NCBI RefSeq assembly: GCF_020829665.1
Contig: NZ_JAIVFT010000031.1
Location: 1 to 49,360, forward strand
Source of the DNA: Nostoc sp. CHAB 5824
GTDB taxonomy: Bacteria > Cyanobacteriota > Cyanobacteriia > Cyanobacteriales > Nostocaceae
Direction of reading: 5' to 3'
DNA: 49,360 nt
The notes beneath the pieces were generated by a model. That model made no database searches. It saw only the letters and a program-made list of their open reading frames with translations, and was not told the DNA's origin. A program made the position numbers and the translations under genes. Of the stretch, positions 24,754 to 33,636 are shown piece after piece (the stretch's first letter is position 1; every line of letters starts with the position of its first letter).

Positions 24754-26004
24754 ATGCTCATAGAGTTCAGTATTGGCAATTACCGATCTTTTAAGGATAA
24801 AGTCACCTTTAGTATGGTGGCTGCCAATATTGTTGCCAAAGAAAAGGAACTTGATGACAACAACGTTTTTGCGGTAGATGATGACCTAAAATTACTCAAA
24901 AGTGCTGCAATTTATGGTGCTAATGCCAGTGGCAAAAGTAATATTGCGAAAGCTTTGAGCTTTATGAAGTGGTTTATGATTAATTCCTCTAAAGAGACTC
25001 AAAGTACAGAAAAAATAGGAGTTGAGCCGTTTGAGCTAAGTACAGAAACTGAAGCACAACCATCTTTTTTTGAAATTGTGTTTCTATTAGATGCTACAAA
25101 GTATCGATATGGATTTGAAGCTAACCAAAAAAGGATTATTTCCGAGTGGTTATCTTACGTTCCTAACACAAGAAAAACTCCTCTTTTTGAGCGAGTTTCT
25201 GAGGGAAATTCACGTAATCTCAAATATCTATCTCAAAAATTGAAAGCTAAGGGGATTTACCCAAAAACTAGGAGTAATGCACTTTTTCTATCAGTAGCTG
25301 CTCAATTTAATGTTGAAATAGCTGAGAGAATACTAGACTGGCTCACAAAAAAAGTAAATGTAGTTTCAGGTTTAGATGATCAAGAGCATTTGATTCATAC
25401 AGTAAGTTATTTAGCCAAAAACAATGATAATAAATCAGAAATTATTAAATTAATTAAACAGCTAGATTTAGGCATTAAACAAATAAGAATAAAGCAAGCA
25501 GAAATTATTCCTATAGAACAAAGTTCTTATCATTTAAAAACAGAAAACTTAATTAAGACAGGGCATCAAAAATTTGATGGTAAAGGTAATTCTGTTTCTA
25601 TAAAATTCTTTGATTTAGAGAATCAAGAGTCGGAAGGAACTAAAAAAATAATTTCTATCGCTGGACTTTTGGTAGATACTCTTAAATATGGCAAAGTTTT
25701 GATATTTGATGAATTGGATGCAAGACTTCATCCGCTAATTAGCAAAGCAATTGTTGAATTATTTAACTCCAAAAATGCAAATTCTAATAATGCACAACTA
25801 ATATTTATGACTGATGACACCAATTTGCTCAGTAATAAACTCTTTCGCAGAGATCAGATTTGGTTTACTGAGAAAAATAAATATGGTGCTACAGATTTAT
25901 ATTCATTAGTTGAATATAAAATACGGAATGATGCCTCTTTTGAAAGTGACTATCTCAAAGGCAGATATGGTGCTATTCCATTTATTGGTGAGCCTAATGC
26001 CTAG
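24754..26004 (+). CDS. RloA-like ABC-type ATPase (AAA15/AbiLi-like)
   Basis: The 416-residue protein starts MLIEFSIGNYRSFKDKVTFS, typical of the AAA15/RloA/OLD-like family. Walker A is GANASGKS (55-62), followed near the C-terminus by a Walker B-like VLIFDELDARLHPLI and AQLIFMTDDTNLL. These SMC-like ATPases partner with a TOPRIM protein in anti-phage systems (RloAB, AbiL). The partner gene overlaps its stop by eight bases. Base composition is more A+T-rich than the flanks (many Lys, Asn, Ile codons), compatible with horizontal arrival. It has its own promoter region of about 170 bases. Confidence 0.88.
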   Translation: MLIEFSIGNYRSFKDKVTFSMVAANIVAKEKELDDNNVFAVDDDLKLLKSAAIYGANASGKSNIAKALSFMKWFMINSSKETQSTEKIGVEPFELSTETEAQPSFFEIVFLLDATKYRYGFEANQKRIISEWLSYVPNTRKTPLFERVSEGNSRNLKYLSQKLKAKGIYPKTRSNALFLSVAAQFNVEIAERILDWLTKKVNVVSGLDDQEHLIHTVSYLAKNNDNKSEIIKLIKQLDLGIKQIRIKQAEIIPIEQSSYHLKTENLIKTGHQKFDGKGNSVSIKFFDLENQESEGTKKIISIAGLLVDTLKYGKVLIFDELDARLHPLISKAIVELFNSKNANSNNAQLIFMTDDTNLLSNKLFRRDQIWFTEKNKYGATDLYSLVEYKIRNDASFESDYLKGRYGAIPFIGEPNA

Positions 26005-26611
26005 AAATAATTCAAGGAGATCATCATCTCGTGGATATACTGATAGAAAAGTTGAAACAAGAGAACTTAGGCAAATATTTTTAATTATTTGTGAAGGGGA
26101 AAAAACCGAGCCAAATTACTTCAAGAGCTTTCGCGTTTCCACGACTGTTAAGAAAATTGATGTCAGAGGATTTGGATACAATCCAAGTAAACTAGTGCAA
26201 GAGGCAAAAAAATTAAAATCTCAAGAAGATTACGATCAAGTTTGGTGCGTATTTGATAGGGATGATTGGCCTAAAGAAGATTTTAACAACGCTATTGCAA
26301 ACGCTGAAAGAGAAGGATTTAAAGTTGCTTATTCTAATGAAGCTTTTGAATTATGGTATGTATTGCATTTTGAGTTTTTAAATACTGGACTTCCTCGCAA
26401 AGATTACATCGATAAGTTAGAGAAATTGCTTGGATACAAATATAAAAAAAATAGTGCAACAATCTATGAGGAAATAGAAAATAGACAATCTACTGCCATC
26501 AAACACGCTAAAAGTCTTCTGAAGCAATATAATCATCCCAATCCAGAAAGTGATAACCCTTCAACAACAGTACATCTTTTAGTTGAGGAGCTAAATAAAT
26601 TTATTCGATAA
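25997..26611 (+). CDS. RloB-like TOPRIM nuclease (AbiLii-like)
   Basis: From ATG 25997 the product is 204 residues. A longer in-frame start at 25910 lies inside the ATPase gene and adds non-conserved sequence. After a basic tail (NNSRRSSSRGYTDRKVETRE) comes a TOPRIM-like core: IFLIICEGEKTEPNYF with the catalytic Glu, then the acidic pair in VWCVFDRDDWP, and later SNEAFELWYVLHF. This is the RloB family, paired with RloA in phage-defence operons. The four-codon overlap (start within the last eight bases of rloA) indicates translational coupling. Nuclease action on phage infection is inferred from the family. Confidence 0.88.
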   Translation: MPRNNSRRSSSRGYTDRKVETRELRQIFLIICEGEKTEPNYFKSFRVSTTVKKIDVRGFGYNPSKLVQEAKKLKSQEDYDQVWCVFDRDDWPKEDFNNAIANAEREGFKVAYSNEAFELWYVLHFEFLNTGLPRKDYIDKLEKLLGYKYKKNSATIYEEIENRQSTAIKHAKSLLKQYNHPNPESDNPSTTVHLLVEELNKFIR

Positions 26612-26670
26612 TGCTTATCTTTGAGATTACATCAATTATTTTTATACCATCCACTGTCTATTATTATTTA

Positions 26671-27336
26671 CTAAATCATCGCTTCCAATTCTTCTAAAGC
26701 TTGAAAACTTCCCACTTGCCAACTACGTTCTACAGCAGTAGGAATAATTTGAGTAATAGCTATATCTGCAAAATTAGGGCTGGTGTTAGATTTTATGTAT
26801 TTTCCCTCTTTCAGCAAATAAATAGAAAGACTTCCACTGTCGTAAACCCATAATTCTGGGACTCCAATAGCTTCATAAGCATCAAGAATAGTTTTCGATG
26901 TGACATCAATCTCAATCGCTAAATCTGGCGGCGGATCGTCAGGTTGCAAGCGGCGATGACCAATCATTTGTTGATAATTCTGAATATAAAAGCAAGCATC
27001 AGGTTCAACTCCTGCTACACCTTGCCGTTTAAAAGTAGTGGAACCAAAAGGTTGGTATCTAATATCTTTAGCCTTCAGCAATATTTTGACAATATCAGAA
27101 ATTAAATCTTTAGGTATTTCATGTTCTGGTAAAGGAGCCATAATTTCTAAAGTACCCTGGCTGTAGGCAATTCGTGTAGTTCTTTTGTCTCCCAATTCTT
27201 GTAAAATAGATTCAAATTCTTCCCAGTTAACATTTGGAATAGTCACCGTGCTACCAGGTGCTAGCTGCATTTGGCTAACGGGTTTGAAAACGGGGATAGC
27301 AGCAGTCACGTCGCTTCGCTCCAATTCAAAATTCAA
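26671..27336 (-). CDS. Uma2 family (DUF820) putative endonuclease
   Basis: The 221-residue protein has the Uma2 core: VNWEEFESILQELGDKRTTR, YSQGTLEIMAPLPEHE, EPDACFYIQN, LAIEIDVTSKTILDAYEAIG and VPELWVYD. The D, E and K residues fit a PD-(D/E)XK-like site. The first residues (MNFELERSDVTAAIP) are partly encoded by a GAGCGAAGCGACGTGAC repeat-like block, so the native start may be a little downstream. It is convergent with the RloAB pair, ending 60 bases from it. The role of Uma2 proteins is unknown. Confidence 0.88.
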   Translation of the reverse strand: MNFELERSDVTAAIPVFKPVSQMQLAPGSTVTIPNVNWEEFESILQELGDKRTTRIAYSQGTLEIMAPLPEHEIPKDLISDIVKILLKAKDIRYQPFGSTTFKRQGVAGVEPDACFYIQNYQQMIGHRRLQPDDPPPDLAIEIDVTSKTILDAYEAIGVPELWVYDSGSLSIYLLKEGKYIKSNTSPNFADIAITQIIPTAVERSWQVGSFQALEELEAMI

Positions 27337-27421
27337 AATTCAATATCTATCAGGTTGCGGTGGATAATATAGCCCACCGTAACCTTTAGATTAATAGAAT
27401 GAGTTTAACAAAAGCGATCGC

Positions 27422-28657
27422 TTACACCTTAAACTTCTCAGTAATCCGCTTCATCGCCTCTTCGACATTCTCCCGGCTGTTAAACGCCGAAATCCGGAAG
27501 TAACCTTCACCCGCAGCACCAAAGCCAGAACCAGGTGTCCCCACAACGTTGACAGTTTGCAGCAACTTGTCAAAGAATTCCCAACTCGATAAACCATTAG
27601 GCGTTTTTACCCAAACGTAAGGTGCATTCACACCGCCATAAACTGATAATCCAGCAGATGTGAGTTTCTCGCGGATAATTTTGGCGTTTTCTAGATAGAA
27701 ACTCACCAATCCTTTGATTTGCGCTTGTCCTTCTTCAGAGTAAACCGCTTCGGCTCCTCGTTGGATGATGTAAGAAACACCATTGAACTTGGTGGACTGG
27801 CGGCGATTCCATAGTTTCCACAGTTCGACATTGGAACCATCGGCGGCTTTTGCTGTGAGTGTCTTTGGTACAACGGTTAACGCACAACGAGTTCCTGTAA
27901 AGCCTGCATTTTTGGAGAAAGACCGAAATTCGATCGCAACTTCTCTTGCACCTTCAATTTCATAAATTGAGTGCGGAATCGATGGATCAGTAATATAAGC
28001 TTCGTAGGCTGCATCAAAGAAAATAATCGAATTATTAGCTTTGGCATAGTCTACCCATGCCTTTAAATATTCCTTGGTAGCAGTTGCGCCAGTGGGGTTA
28101 TTGGGAAAACAGAGATAAATTAAATCGACTTTCTTTGAGGGAATCTCGGCAATGAAGTTGTTATCAGCCGTAATTGGTAGATAAACTAAGCCCTCAAATT
28201 CGCCTTTCTCGTTAGCATCCCCCGTATTTCCCACCATAACATTAGTGTCTACATACACGGGATAAACGGGGTCAGTAACAGCAATTATATTGTCATGACC
28301 AAAGATTTCTAAAATATTGCCCGTGTCGCACTTGGAACCGTCGGAGATAAAGATTTCTGAGGCATCTATATCGGCTCCCCGTGCTTGGAAATCTTGAGTA
28401 GCAATTTTTTCTCGTAACCAAGCGTAGCCTTGTTCTGGGCCGTAGCCTTTGAAGGTATTGCGATCGCCCATTTCTTCCACAGCTTTAATCATAGCTGTGC
28501 GGCAAGCCTCCGGCAGAGGTTCAGTAACATCGCCAATGCCCAGTCGGATAATTTTAGCATCAGGATTCGCTTCTGCAAAGGCATTCACCCGCCGAGCAAT
28601 TTCTGGAAACAGATAACCTGCTTTCAGTTTCAGGTAGTTGTTGTTAATAGTTGCCAT
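27422..28657 (-). CDS. dapL: LL-diaminopimelate aminotransferase
   Basis: The 411-residue PLP enzyme converts tetrahydrodipicolinate straight to LL-diaminopimelate using glutamate, the lysine/peptidoglycan route of cyanobacteria and plants. Signatures are IIRLGIGDVTEPLPEACR at the N-terminus, GPEQGYAWLREKIA, LCFPNNPTGATATKEYL, the PLP lysine in EFRSFSKNAGFTGTR (about 274), and NAPYVWVKTPNGLSSWEFFD. Length equals that of plant and cyanobacterial DapL. A HIP1 site (GCGATCGC) sits just past the stop. No neighbouring lysine genes are seen, which is usual in cyanobacteria. Confidence 0.96.
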   Translation of the reverse strand: MATINNNYLKLKAGYLFPEIARRVNAFAEANPDAKIIRLGIGDVTEPLPEACRTAMIKAVEEMGDRNTFKGYGPEQGYAWLREKIATQDFQARGADIDASEIFISDGSKCDTGNILEIFGHDNIIAVTDPVYPVYVDTNVMVGNTGDANEKGEFEGLVYLPITADNNFIAEIPSKKVDLIYLCFPNNPTGATATKEYLKAWVDYAKANNSIIFFDAAYEAYITDPSIPHSIYEIEGAREVAIEFRSFSKNAGFTGTRCALTVVPKTLTAKAADGSNVELWKLWNRRQSTKFNGVSYIIQRGAEAVYSEEGQAQIKGLVSFYLENAKIIREKLTSAGLSVYGGVNAPYVWVKTPNGLSSWEFFDKLLQTVNVVGTPGSGFGAAGEGYFRISAFNSRENVEEAMKRITEKFKV

Positions 28658-28763
28658 GTGTAAATATGAAAAACGCCCTAAAATAGCTTACTGCTAATTT
28701 ATAAGGGCGATAACTTTGTTATGGGGAGTGGGGAAGAGGCAGGGGCGCAGGGGGCAGAATAAC

Positions 28764-28784
28764 TAATGACTAATGACTAATGAC
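28764..28784. repeat. STRR heptamer array (TAATGAC x3)
   Basis: Three exact TAATGAC units lie between dapL and the stop of the NADH dehydrogenase gene. They are preceded by a G-rich GGGGAGTGGGGAAGAGGCAG tract like those at 19755 and 20466. Confidence 0.85.
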
Positions 28785-28787
28785 AAA

Positions 28788-30143
28788 TTAGACATTTACT
28801 GGCTGTTTATTATCGGCTGATGTGTAATTGCGATCGCTAATTACAAACTCCGTGAGCGATTCTTGTCCTGTAATTAATCTTGCTCCACGATTACGGGTGA
28901 AATAGTTCCATGCCCACTGAATCATTACTACTAATTTGTTGTTAAATTCAATTAAGAAGTAGATGTGAATCACTAGCCAAAACAGCCATGCAAAGAAACC
29001 TTTCAGCTTCATAAAGCCCAAATCTACCACAGCAGAATTGTGCCCAATCATAGCTAAACTACCATAATCGGTATAAGAAAAGGGCGGTAAACTCTTACCT
29101 GCAAGCCGCTTTTGGACTAGTGCTGCTACATATTCACCTTCTTGCTTCGCTACAGGTGCAACACCAGGTAGCGGTTTACCATTTTGATGAGAAAAATTTG
29201 CTAAGTCGCCAATTACAAAAATATTGGGATGTCCCTTAATACTCAAATCAGGTTCGACGATAATCCGTCCAGCGCGATCGCACTCAGCACTTGTGCGTTC
29301 TGCTAGCACTTTTCCCATTGCTGAAGCTTTCACACCTGCTGCCCATAATACCGTTTTTGAGGCAATTTCTTTAACTTCGTCGCCTTGTTTGAGGGTAACA
29401 ATATCATTTTCAATATTTGTCACCAGTGTTTTTGTTTGCACAACCACCCCCAAGCGCGTCAGAGATGCTTCCGCTTCTTGTGATAACTCTGGTGCAAAAG
29501 GTGGCAGAATCCGATCCAAACCTTCTAATAGCAAAATCTTGGCTTCTGATGTGTCGATGTTGCGGAAATCTTCTTTGAGGGTTTGATTTGCCAATTCTGC
29601 GATCGCACCAGCTAACTCTACACCAGTTGGGCCACCACCAACAATTACAAAGGTCAAGCAAGCACGGCGTTTTTCTGGATCGCTTTCTTTTTCTGCGGCT
29701 TCAAACGCCGTAAAAATCCGGCGACGCATTTCTATGGCATCTTCTACTGTTTTCAAGCCTGGGGCGAATTCTTCCCAGTTGTCTTTGCCAAAATAGGAAT
29801 GCTTCGCACCTGTGGCGACAATTAACGTATCGTAAGCTATTGCTTCGTCGCCCACAATCACTTGTTTTGCTTCTGGATCAATATTATTTACCTCTCCCAG
29901 CAGCACTTTCGTATTCTTGCTCTTGCTGAGGACAGAACGCAGGGGTGAAGAAATATCCGCAGGAGATAGCGCACCTGTGGCGACTTGGTATAGGAGGGGT
30001 TGAAATAGATGAAAGTTGCGTTTATCAATCAGAGTAACGTTTACTGCCGCCTTAGCAAGTGTTTTGGCTGTATAAAGTCCACCAAAACCACCGCCAACAA
30101 TAACTACTTGATGGGGTGGATTATTGTCAAGTGAATTTACCAT
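28788..30143 (-). CDS. Type II NADH dehydrogenase (NAD(P)/FAD-dependent oxidoreductase)
   Basis: The 451-residue flavoprotein has the N-terminal FAD-binding VVIVGGGFGGLYTAKTLAK (13-31) and the second Rossmann motif FVIVGGGPTGVELAGAIAEL for NAD(P)H. It also has VLWAAGVKASAMGK and NIFVIGDLANF (FAD). A hydrophobic C-terminal region (GFFAWLFWLVIHIYFLIEF) should attach it to the membrane, where NDH-2 enzymes pass electrons from NADH to quinone without pumping protons. Cyanobacteria have several such genes (ndb type), and I cannot tell which this is. Start ATG 30143 gives the expected short leader. Confidence 0.92.
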   Translation of the reverse strand: MVNSLDNNPPHQVVIVGGGFGGLYTAKTLAKAAVNVTLIDKRNFHLFQPLLYQVATGALSPADISSPLRSVLSKSKNTKVLLGEVNNIDPEAKQVIVGDEAIAYDTLIVATGAKHSYFGKDNWEEFAPGLKTVEDAIEMRRRIFTAFEAAEKESDPEKRRACLTFVIVGGGPTGVELAGAIAELANQTLKEDFRNIDTSEAKILLLEGLDRILPPFAPELSQEAEASLTRLGVVVQTKTLVTNIENDIVTLKQGDEVKEIASKTVLWAAGVKASAMGKVLAERTSAECDRAGRIIVEPDLSIKGHPNIFVIGDLANFSHQNGKPLPGVAPVAKQEGEYVAALVQKRLAGKSLPPFSYTDYGSLAMIGHNSAVVDLGFMKLKGFFAWLFWLVIHIYFLIEFNNKLVVMIQWAWNYFTRNRGARLITGQESLTEFVISDRNYTSADNKQPVNV

Positions 30144-30366
30144 AAGAAATATTATCCGGTATGCCGACTATTGTAACTATTCTTAACAGATTTGTATCAA
30201 ACTTGTCATCATATATTTTGTATTCCTGTTTACATTTAATGAATGATTAAAGTAATCAAAACTACAGGATAAACAGAACTTTTCAAGATGGAGGCGCAGA
30301 CAATAAGAGTTTGGAATATTTTAATCGCTCTTTGCTTGTGTAAATTTATCAACGGTAGATGTAGGA

Positions 30367-31287
30367 TTACTCAGAACTAGTTGATTCTGGTGTTTGTGTC
30401 AAACGTGGTGAATGAGTTCGCCGCCAACGGGTAAAACCATAGATAAGAGCAGCAAAAATTAACAAATAAGGACTGTAAACAATTAACCAAATACCCAGCT
30501 TGAGTAAGCCAACGGAAAATGAACTAAGGGAGTGGGTGGATTTGTTCCAAGTCTCCTGAACTTGCAAACCAAAGGCAGGTTGTGAACTGGTGCTAGAAAC
30601 TGCTGCTTCTAGGTTCAGCGTAATAGTGGAATAAGCAACTTGATTTTGTAGGCTTTTGAGTTGGGCATTAATTTGTTCTATAGTTTCTCGGACATTACTC
30701 AGTTCTTGGGCAACACTCAGCACATCTCTAACAGAACCCGCCCGATCCATAATTTTTTGCAAATTGGCTTCAGTTTTTTGCAAATTAGTTAATCTAGCTT
30801 GAAAATCTACTAAGCGATCGCCCACATCTTCTGCCGTGATATTACGACTTTCAACAGTGCCTAATTTAGCTAGTTCTTCCAAAGTAGGTTCCAGCCGATT
30901 CTCTGGTATACGCAATTGTATTGTTGCTGTGTAACGCGGGTTGTCGTTTTTGGGTTGTTGTTGTTTCAACCCGATCAAATCCCCTTGCTGTTTATTGATA
31001 ATTTGCGAAACAGCATCAATAGTCTTCTCTACAGAGTTGACAGTCAAAGATATTGCTGCTTTTTTGATCAGTTGGGGACGAGAACGGGGTATTGGTGCAG
31101 CTTCCGTCTTTTGGGAAATACTATTTACACGAGCAGATAATTGATTTACCGAGCCATCGCCTGCCATTGGAGGTAACTGCTTATTTGCTAACTGATTGGA
31201 AGAGGCACAACTGGTAAAAATCAACCCTCCTAATAACGCACTCATAAATAAAGCAGATGTGCGCGGTAATTTAGTCGAAGCGTACAT
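30367..31287 (-). CDS. DUF4349 domain lipoprotein
   Basis: The 306-residue protein has a lipoprotein signal (ALFMSALLGGLIFTSC, Cys27), then a Gln/Ser-rich linker. The DUF4349 domain is at about 70-245 (LIKKAAISLTVNSVEKTIDA and GDLIGLKQQQPKNDNPRYTA), with a coiled-coil segment (LTNLQKTEANLQKIMDRAG and VRETIEQINAQLKSLQNQV). One membrane helix lies near 262-283 (GIWLIVYSPYLLIFAALIYG) and the tail is basic. It is probably anchored at the cell envelope; function unknown. The long 3'-side and 5'-side spacers suggest a single-gene transcript. Confidence 0.88.
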   Translation of the reverse strand: MYASTKLPRTSALFMSALLGGLIFTSCASSNQLANKQLPPMAGDGSVNQLSARVNSISQKTEAAPIPRSRPQLIKKAAISLTVNSVEKTIDAVSQIINKQQGDLIGLKQQQPKNDNPRYTATIQLRIPENRLEPTLEELAKLGTVESRNITAEDVGDRLVDFQARLTNLQKTEANLQKIMDRAGSVRDVLSVAQELSNVRETIEQINAQLKSLQNQVAYSTITLNLEAAVSSTSSQPAFGLQVQETWNKSTHSLSSFSVGLLKLGIWLIVYSPYLLIFAALIYGFTRWRRTHSPRLTQTPESTSSE

Positions 31288-31834
31288 AATCTACCCTTAG
31301 ATGGATGAAGTTAACCCCAGTATTGCTAATAAAAAACTTAAAGCCTGTATTGTTGCGATTTTTGTAACAGGGTTAAACTAATCCATAATTAATCATTCAG
31401 TTCTCTCACTCTCCTCACACCTATAAATTTCCAAATAGCTCCTCACCTAATTTTCCAACTCACACTATTTCAATAACTGTATTTACAAAGAGTGATCGCA
31501 CCCCCAATAAAATAGCCGATGCCGTAAATATTTACTCTGCTAAAAGTGCCTATTATCACCATACTGTCTGACGAGAAAAAACGTAAGTGATAACCAAAGT
31601 ATATTAAGTGTTTTCAGACTATCTTGCAGGTTTTTACTCATATATCGGCTCAATACCCATTACCCTCGAATCCTTGCCAGTAAAGCTTCTCCCACAAATG
31701 CGTCTCAGAAACTGTACTTAGAGAGGCATACCAAAATTATGTTTATTTTTATGTCTCAAAATGCAATTTTTTTTCAAAATCTAAAGATAATGGTATGGTA
31801 GTGCATCAAATCTAAGTACTTTACTTTGTTTATC
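31288..31834. other. Intergenic region upstream of the ricin-like gene
   Basis: No gene or clear structured element was found in this stretch of about 547 bases. It separates two divergent genes and is A+T-rich, with a long T-run near 31768. It should hold both promoters. Confidence 0.55.
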
Positions 31835-32212
31835 ATGAAGATTCAAAACTTAGTAAAAGCTACATTTTCCGTATCTCTCGCTTGTTTTATAGCCGAAGTT
31901 ATAAATGCTCAGAGTGTTAACGCGCAGACACCTTCGATTATTTATGCTCCGGGCTGGGGGGGGTTGTGTTTAGACATCTCTAATGCTAATAATCAGGGAC
32001 CTCAAAGCGGAGCACCTGTTCAAGCTTTTACATGTAACGGAGGTGCCAATCAGCGTTTTCAAAATTTTTCTGATGGAACTATTCGTGCTCCGGGCTGGGG
32101 GGGGTTGTGTTTAGACATCTCTAATGCTAATAATCAGGGACCTCAAAGCGGAGCACCTGTTCAAGCTTTTACATGTAACGGAGGTGCCAATCAAAGGTGG
32201 GTAGGTCCGTAG
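31835..32212 (+). CDS. Secreted ricin-B-like (beta-trefoil lectin) short protein
   Basis: From ATG 31835 the product is 125 residues (a TTG nine bases upstream is in frame). Residues 1-31 (VKATFSVSLACFIAEVINAQ) are a signal peptide. The mature part is two copies of a QxW-type unit: APGWGGLCLDISNANNQGPQ then VQAFTCNGGANQRF or QRW. A full ricin-B domain has three such units, and this one stops right after the second QRW. The two units are identical at DNA level over 107 bases, so one arose by very recent duplication. Carbohydrate binding is plausible but the fold may be incomplete. Confidence 0.82.
   Translation: MKIQNLVKATFSVSLACFIAEVINAQSVNAQTPSIIYAPGWGGLCLDISNANNQGPQSGAPVQAFTCNGGANQRFQNFSDGTIRAPGWGGLCLDISNANNQGPQSGAPVQAFTCNGGANQRWVGP
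31946..32193 (+). repeat. Identical 107-bp direct repeats in the ricin-like gene
   Basis: Bases 31946-32052 and 32087-32193 are identical, 141 bases apart start to start, separated by 34 bases. Both begin at the GCTCCGGGCTGG block and end at GGTGCCAATCA. The 141-base step keeps the frame. Confidence 0.93.
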
Positions 32213-32339
32213 CTGACACAAAGTGCAAACTAAAACTCTAACGCAAGCTGTGCGATTTTGTGATGTGCTAAAAGTTAGCAGTATAAATCACCAATTTAGA
32301 CCCCACACGGACATAAACAGCGTTTAGCTCCCACAACAC

Positions 32340-32397
32340 AATAGACCTCTTGCAAAAGTCTTTAACATTTATTTTTGATTTATGCAAGAAGTCTATT
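32340..32397. repeat. 58-bp inverted repeat element
   Basis: AATAGACCTCTTGCA (32340-32354) pairs with TGCAAGAAGTCTATT (32383-32397) with one mismatch over a 28-base A+T-rich centre. It lies between the ricin-like gene and ilvC and resembles a small dispersed or MITE-like element. It could also end transcription of the upstream gene. Confidence 0.7.
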
Positions 32398-32515
32398 CTC
32401 ACCAATACGAATTACGAATTGTTAATGTCTCATAGTTCATCTGTGGTTACTCAATTTGGGGTACAATTTTAAGCCTGCCAATAAATGACGATGCTTGCTG
32501 ACAGGAGATGCTTCT

Positions 32516-33511
32516 ATGGCCCGGATGTATTATGACGAAGATGCCAATTTAGACCTTTTGGCTGGAAAAACTATTGCTATTATCGGCTATGGTTCCCAAG
32601 GTCATGCCCACGCTCTCAATCTCAAAGATAGTGGTTTGAATGTGATTGTGGGACTATATCCGGGTAGTAAGTCAGTAGCAAAAGCTGAAGCTGCTGGGTT
32701 AACTGTGAAGAATGTTGCAGATGCTGCCAATGCTGCTGATTTCATCATGATTTTGTTACCTGATGAAGTCCAAAAAACGATTTACAAAAACGAGATTGAA
32801 CCAAATCTCGAAGAAGGGAATGTGTTAGCCTTTGCCCACGGTTTCAATATTCACTTTGGGCAAGTTGTACCACCGGCTAACGTAGATGTGGTGATGGTAG
32901 CACCCAAAGGGCCGGGGCATTTAGTACGGCGGACTTATGAACAGGGTGAAGGCGTACCAGCACTGTTTGCAGTTTATCAAGATGCCAGTGGTCAGGCACG
33001 CGATCGCGCCATGTCTTATGCTAGAGGTATCGGTGGTAGCCGCGCGGGTATTCTTGAAACGACTTTCCGCGAAGAAACCGAAACAGATTTATTTGGCGAA
33101 CAAGCAGTATTGTGCGGTGGTTTGAGTGCTTTAATCAAAGCCGGATTTGAAACTTTGGTAGAAGCTGGTTATCAACCAGAATTGGCTTATTTTGAATGTC
33201 TGCATGAAGTCAAGCTGATTGTTGACTTGGTTGTGGAAGGCGGTTTAGCCAAAATGCGCGACAGCATTTCTAACACTGCTGAGTATGGCGATTATACTCG
33301 TGGGCCGCGGATTGTGACTGAACAAACCAAAGCTGAAATGCAAAAAATTCTCAGCGAAATTCAATCTGGGCAATTTGCACGAGAATTCGTTCTAGAAAAC
33401 CAAGCTGGTAAACCAGGATTTACCGCCTTGCGTCGCAAAGAAGCTGAACACAAAATTGAAGAAGTCGGCAAAGATTTACGCGCTATGTTTAGCTGGTTGA
33501 AAAAAGCTTAA
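32516..33511 (+). CDS. ilvC: Ketol-acid reductoisomerase (class I)
   Basis: From ATG 32516 the product is 331 residues, the usual class I length. It carries out the isomerisation and NADPH reduction of acetolactate/acetohydroxybutyrate in valine and isoleucine synthesis. Motifs: the Rossmann loop IAIIGYGSQGHAHALNLKDS, VVMVAPKGPGHLVRRTYEQG, the metal-binding ETDLFGEQAVLCGG, and the C-terminal AYFECLHEVKLIVDLVVEGG. The start is set by AGGAGA at 32502-32507; an in-frame TTG at 32495 lies before that site. It is monocistronic here, followed by an inverted repeat at 33528-33620. Confidence 0.97.
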   Translation: MARMYYDEDANLDLLAGKTIAIIGYGSQGHAHALNLKDSGLNVIVGLYPGSKSVAKAEAAGLTVKNVADAANAADFIMILLPDEVQKTIYKNEIEPNLEEGNVLAFAHGFNIHFGQVVPPANVDVVMVAPKGPGHLVRRTYEQGEGVPALFAVYQDASGQARDRAMSYARGIGGSRAGILETTFREETETDLFGEQAVLCGGLSALIKAGFETLVEAGYQPELAYFECLHEVKLIVDLVVEGGLAKMRDSISNTAEYGDYTRGPRIVTEQTKAEMQKILSEIQSGQFAREFVLENQAGKPGFTALRRKEAEHKIEEVGKDLRAMFSWLKKA

Positions 33512-33527
33512 GCAAAAAAATAACATC

Positions 33528-33620
33528 AGACATCTCCAAAAAAAAGAATTGTTTTGACGTAGCACTGCTACGTCTCTACAAGGTTTCTGTTTACAGCATA
33601 TTTAATTTCTGGAGATGTCT
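33528..33620. repeat. 93-bp element with 11-bp inverted ends and a central hairpin
   Basis: AGACATCTCCA (33528-33538) is the exact reverse complement of TGGAGATGTCT (33610-33620). Inside, GACGTAGCA (33556-33564) and TGCTACGTC (33566-33574) form a second palindrome. The layout suggests a MITE-like mobile repeat. It sits in the space between ilvC and the SET-domain gene and may serve as their shared terminator. Confidence 0.75.
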
Positions 33621-33636
33621 AATGCATCAGCAAACA

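Noticed and set aside
25910..25996. Longer N-terminus of the RloB-like protein
   Set aside because: The extra 29 codons lie within the ATPase gene and are not family-like; ATG 25997 with an eight-base overlap is typical.
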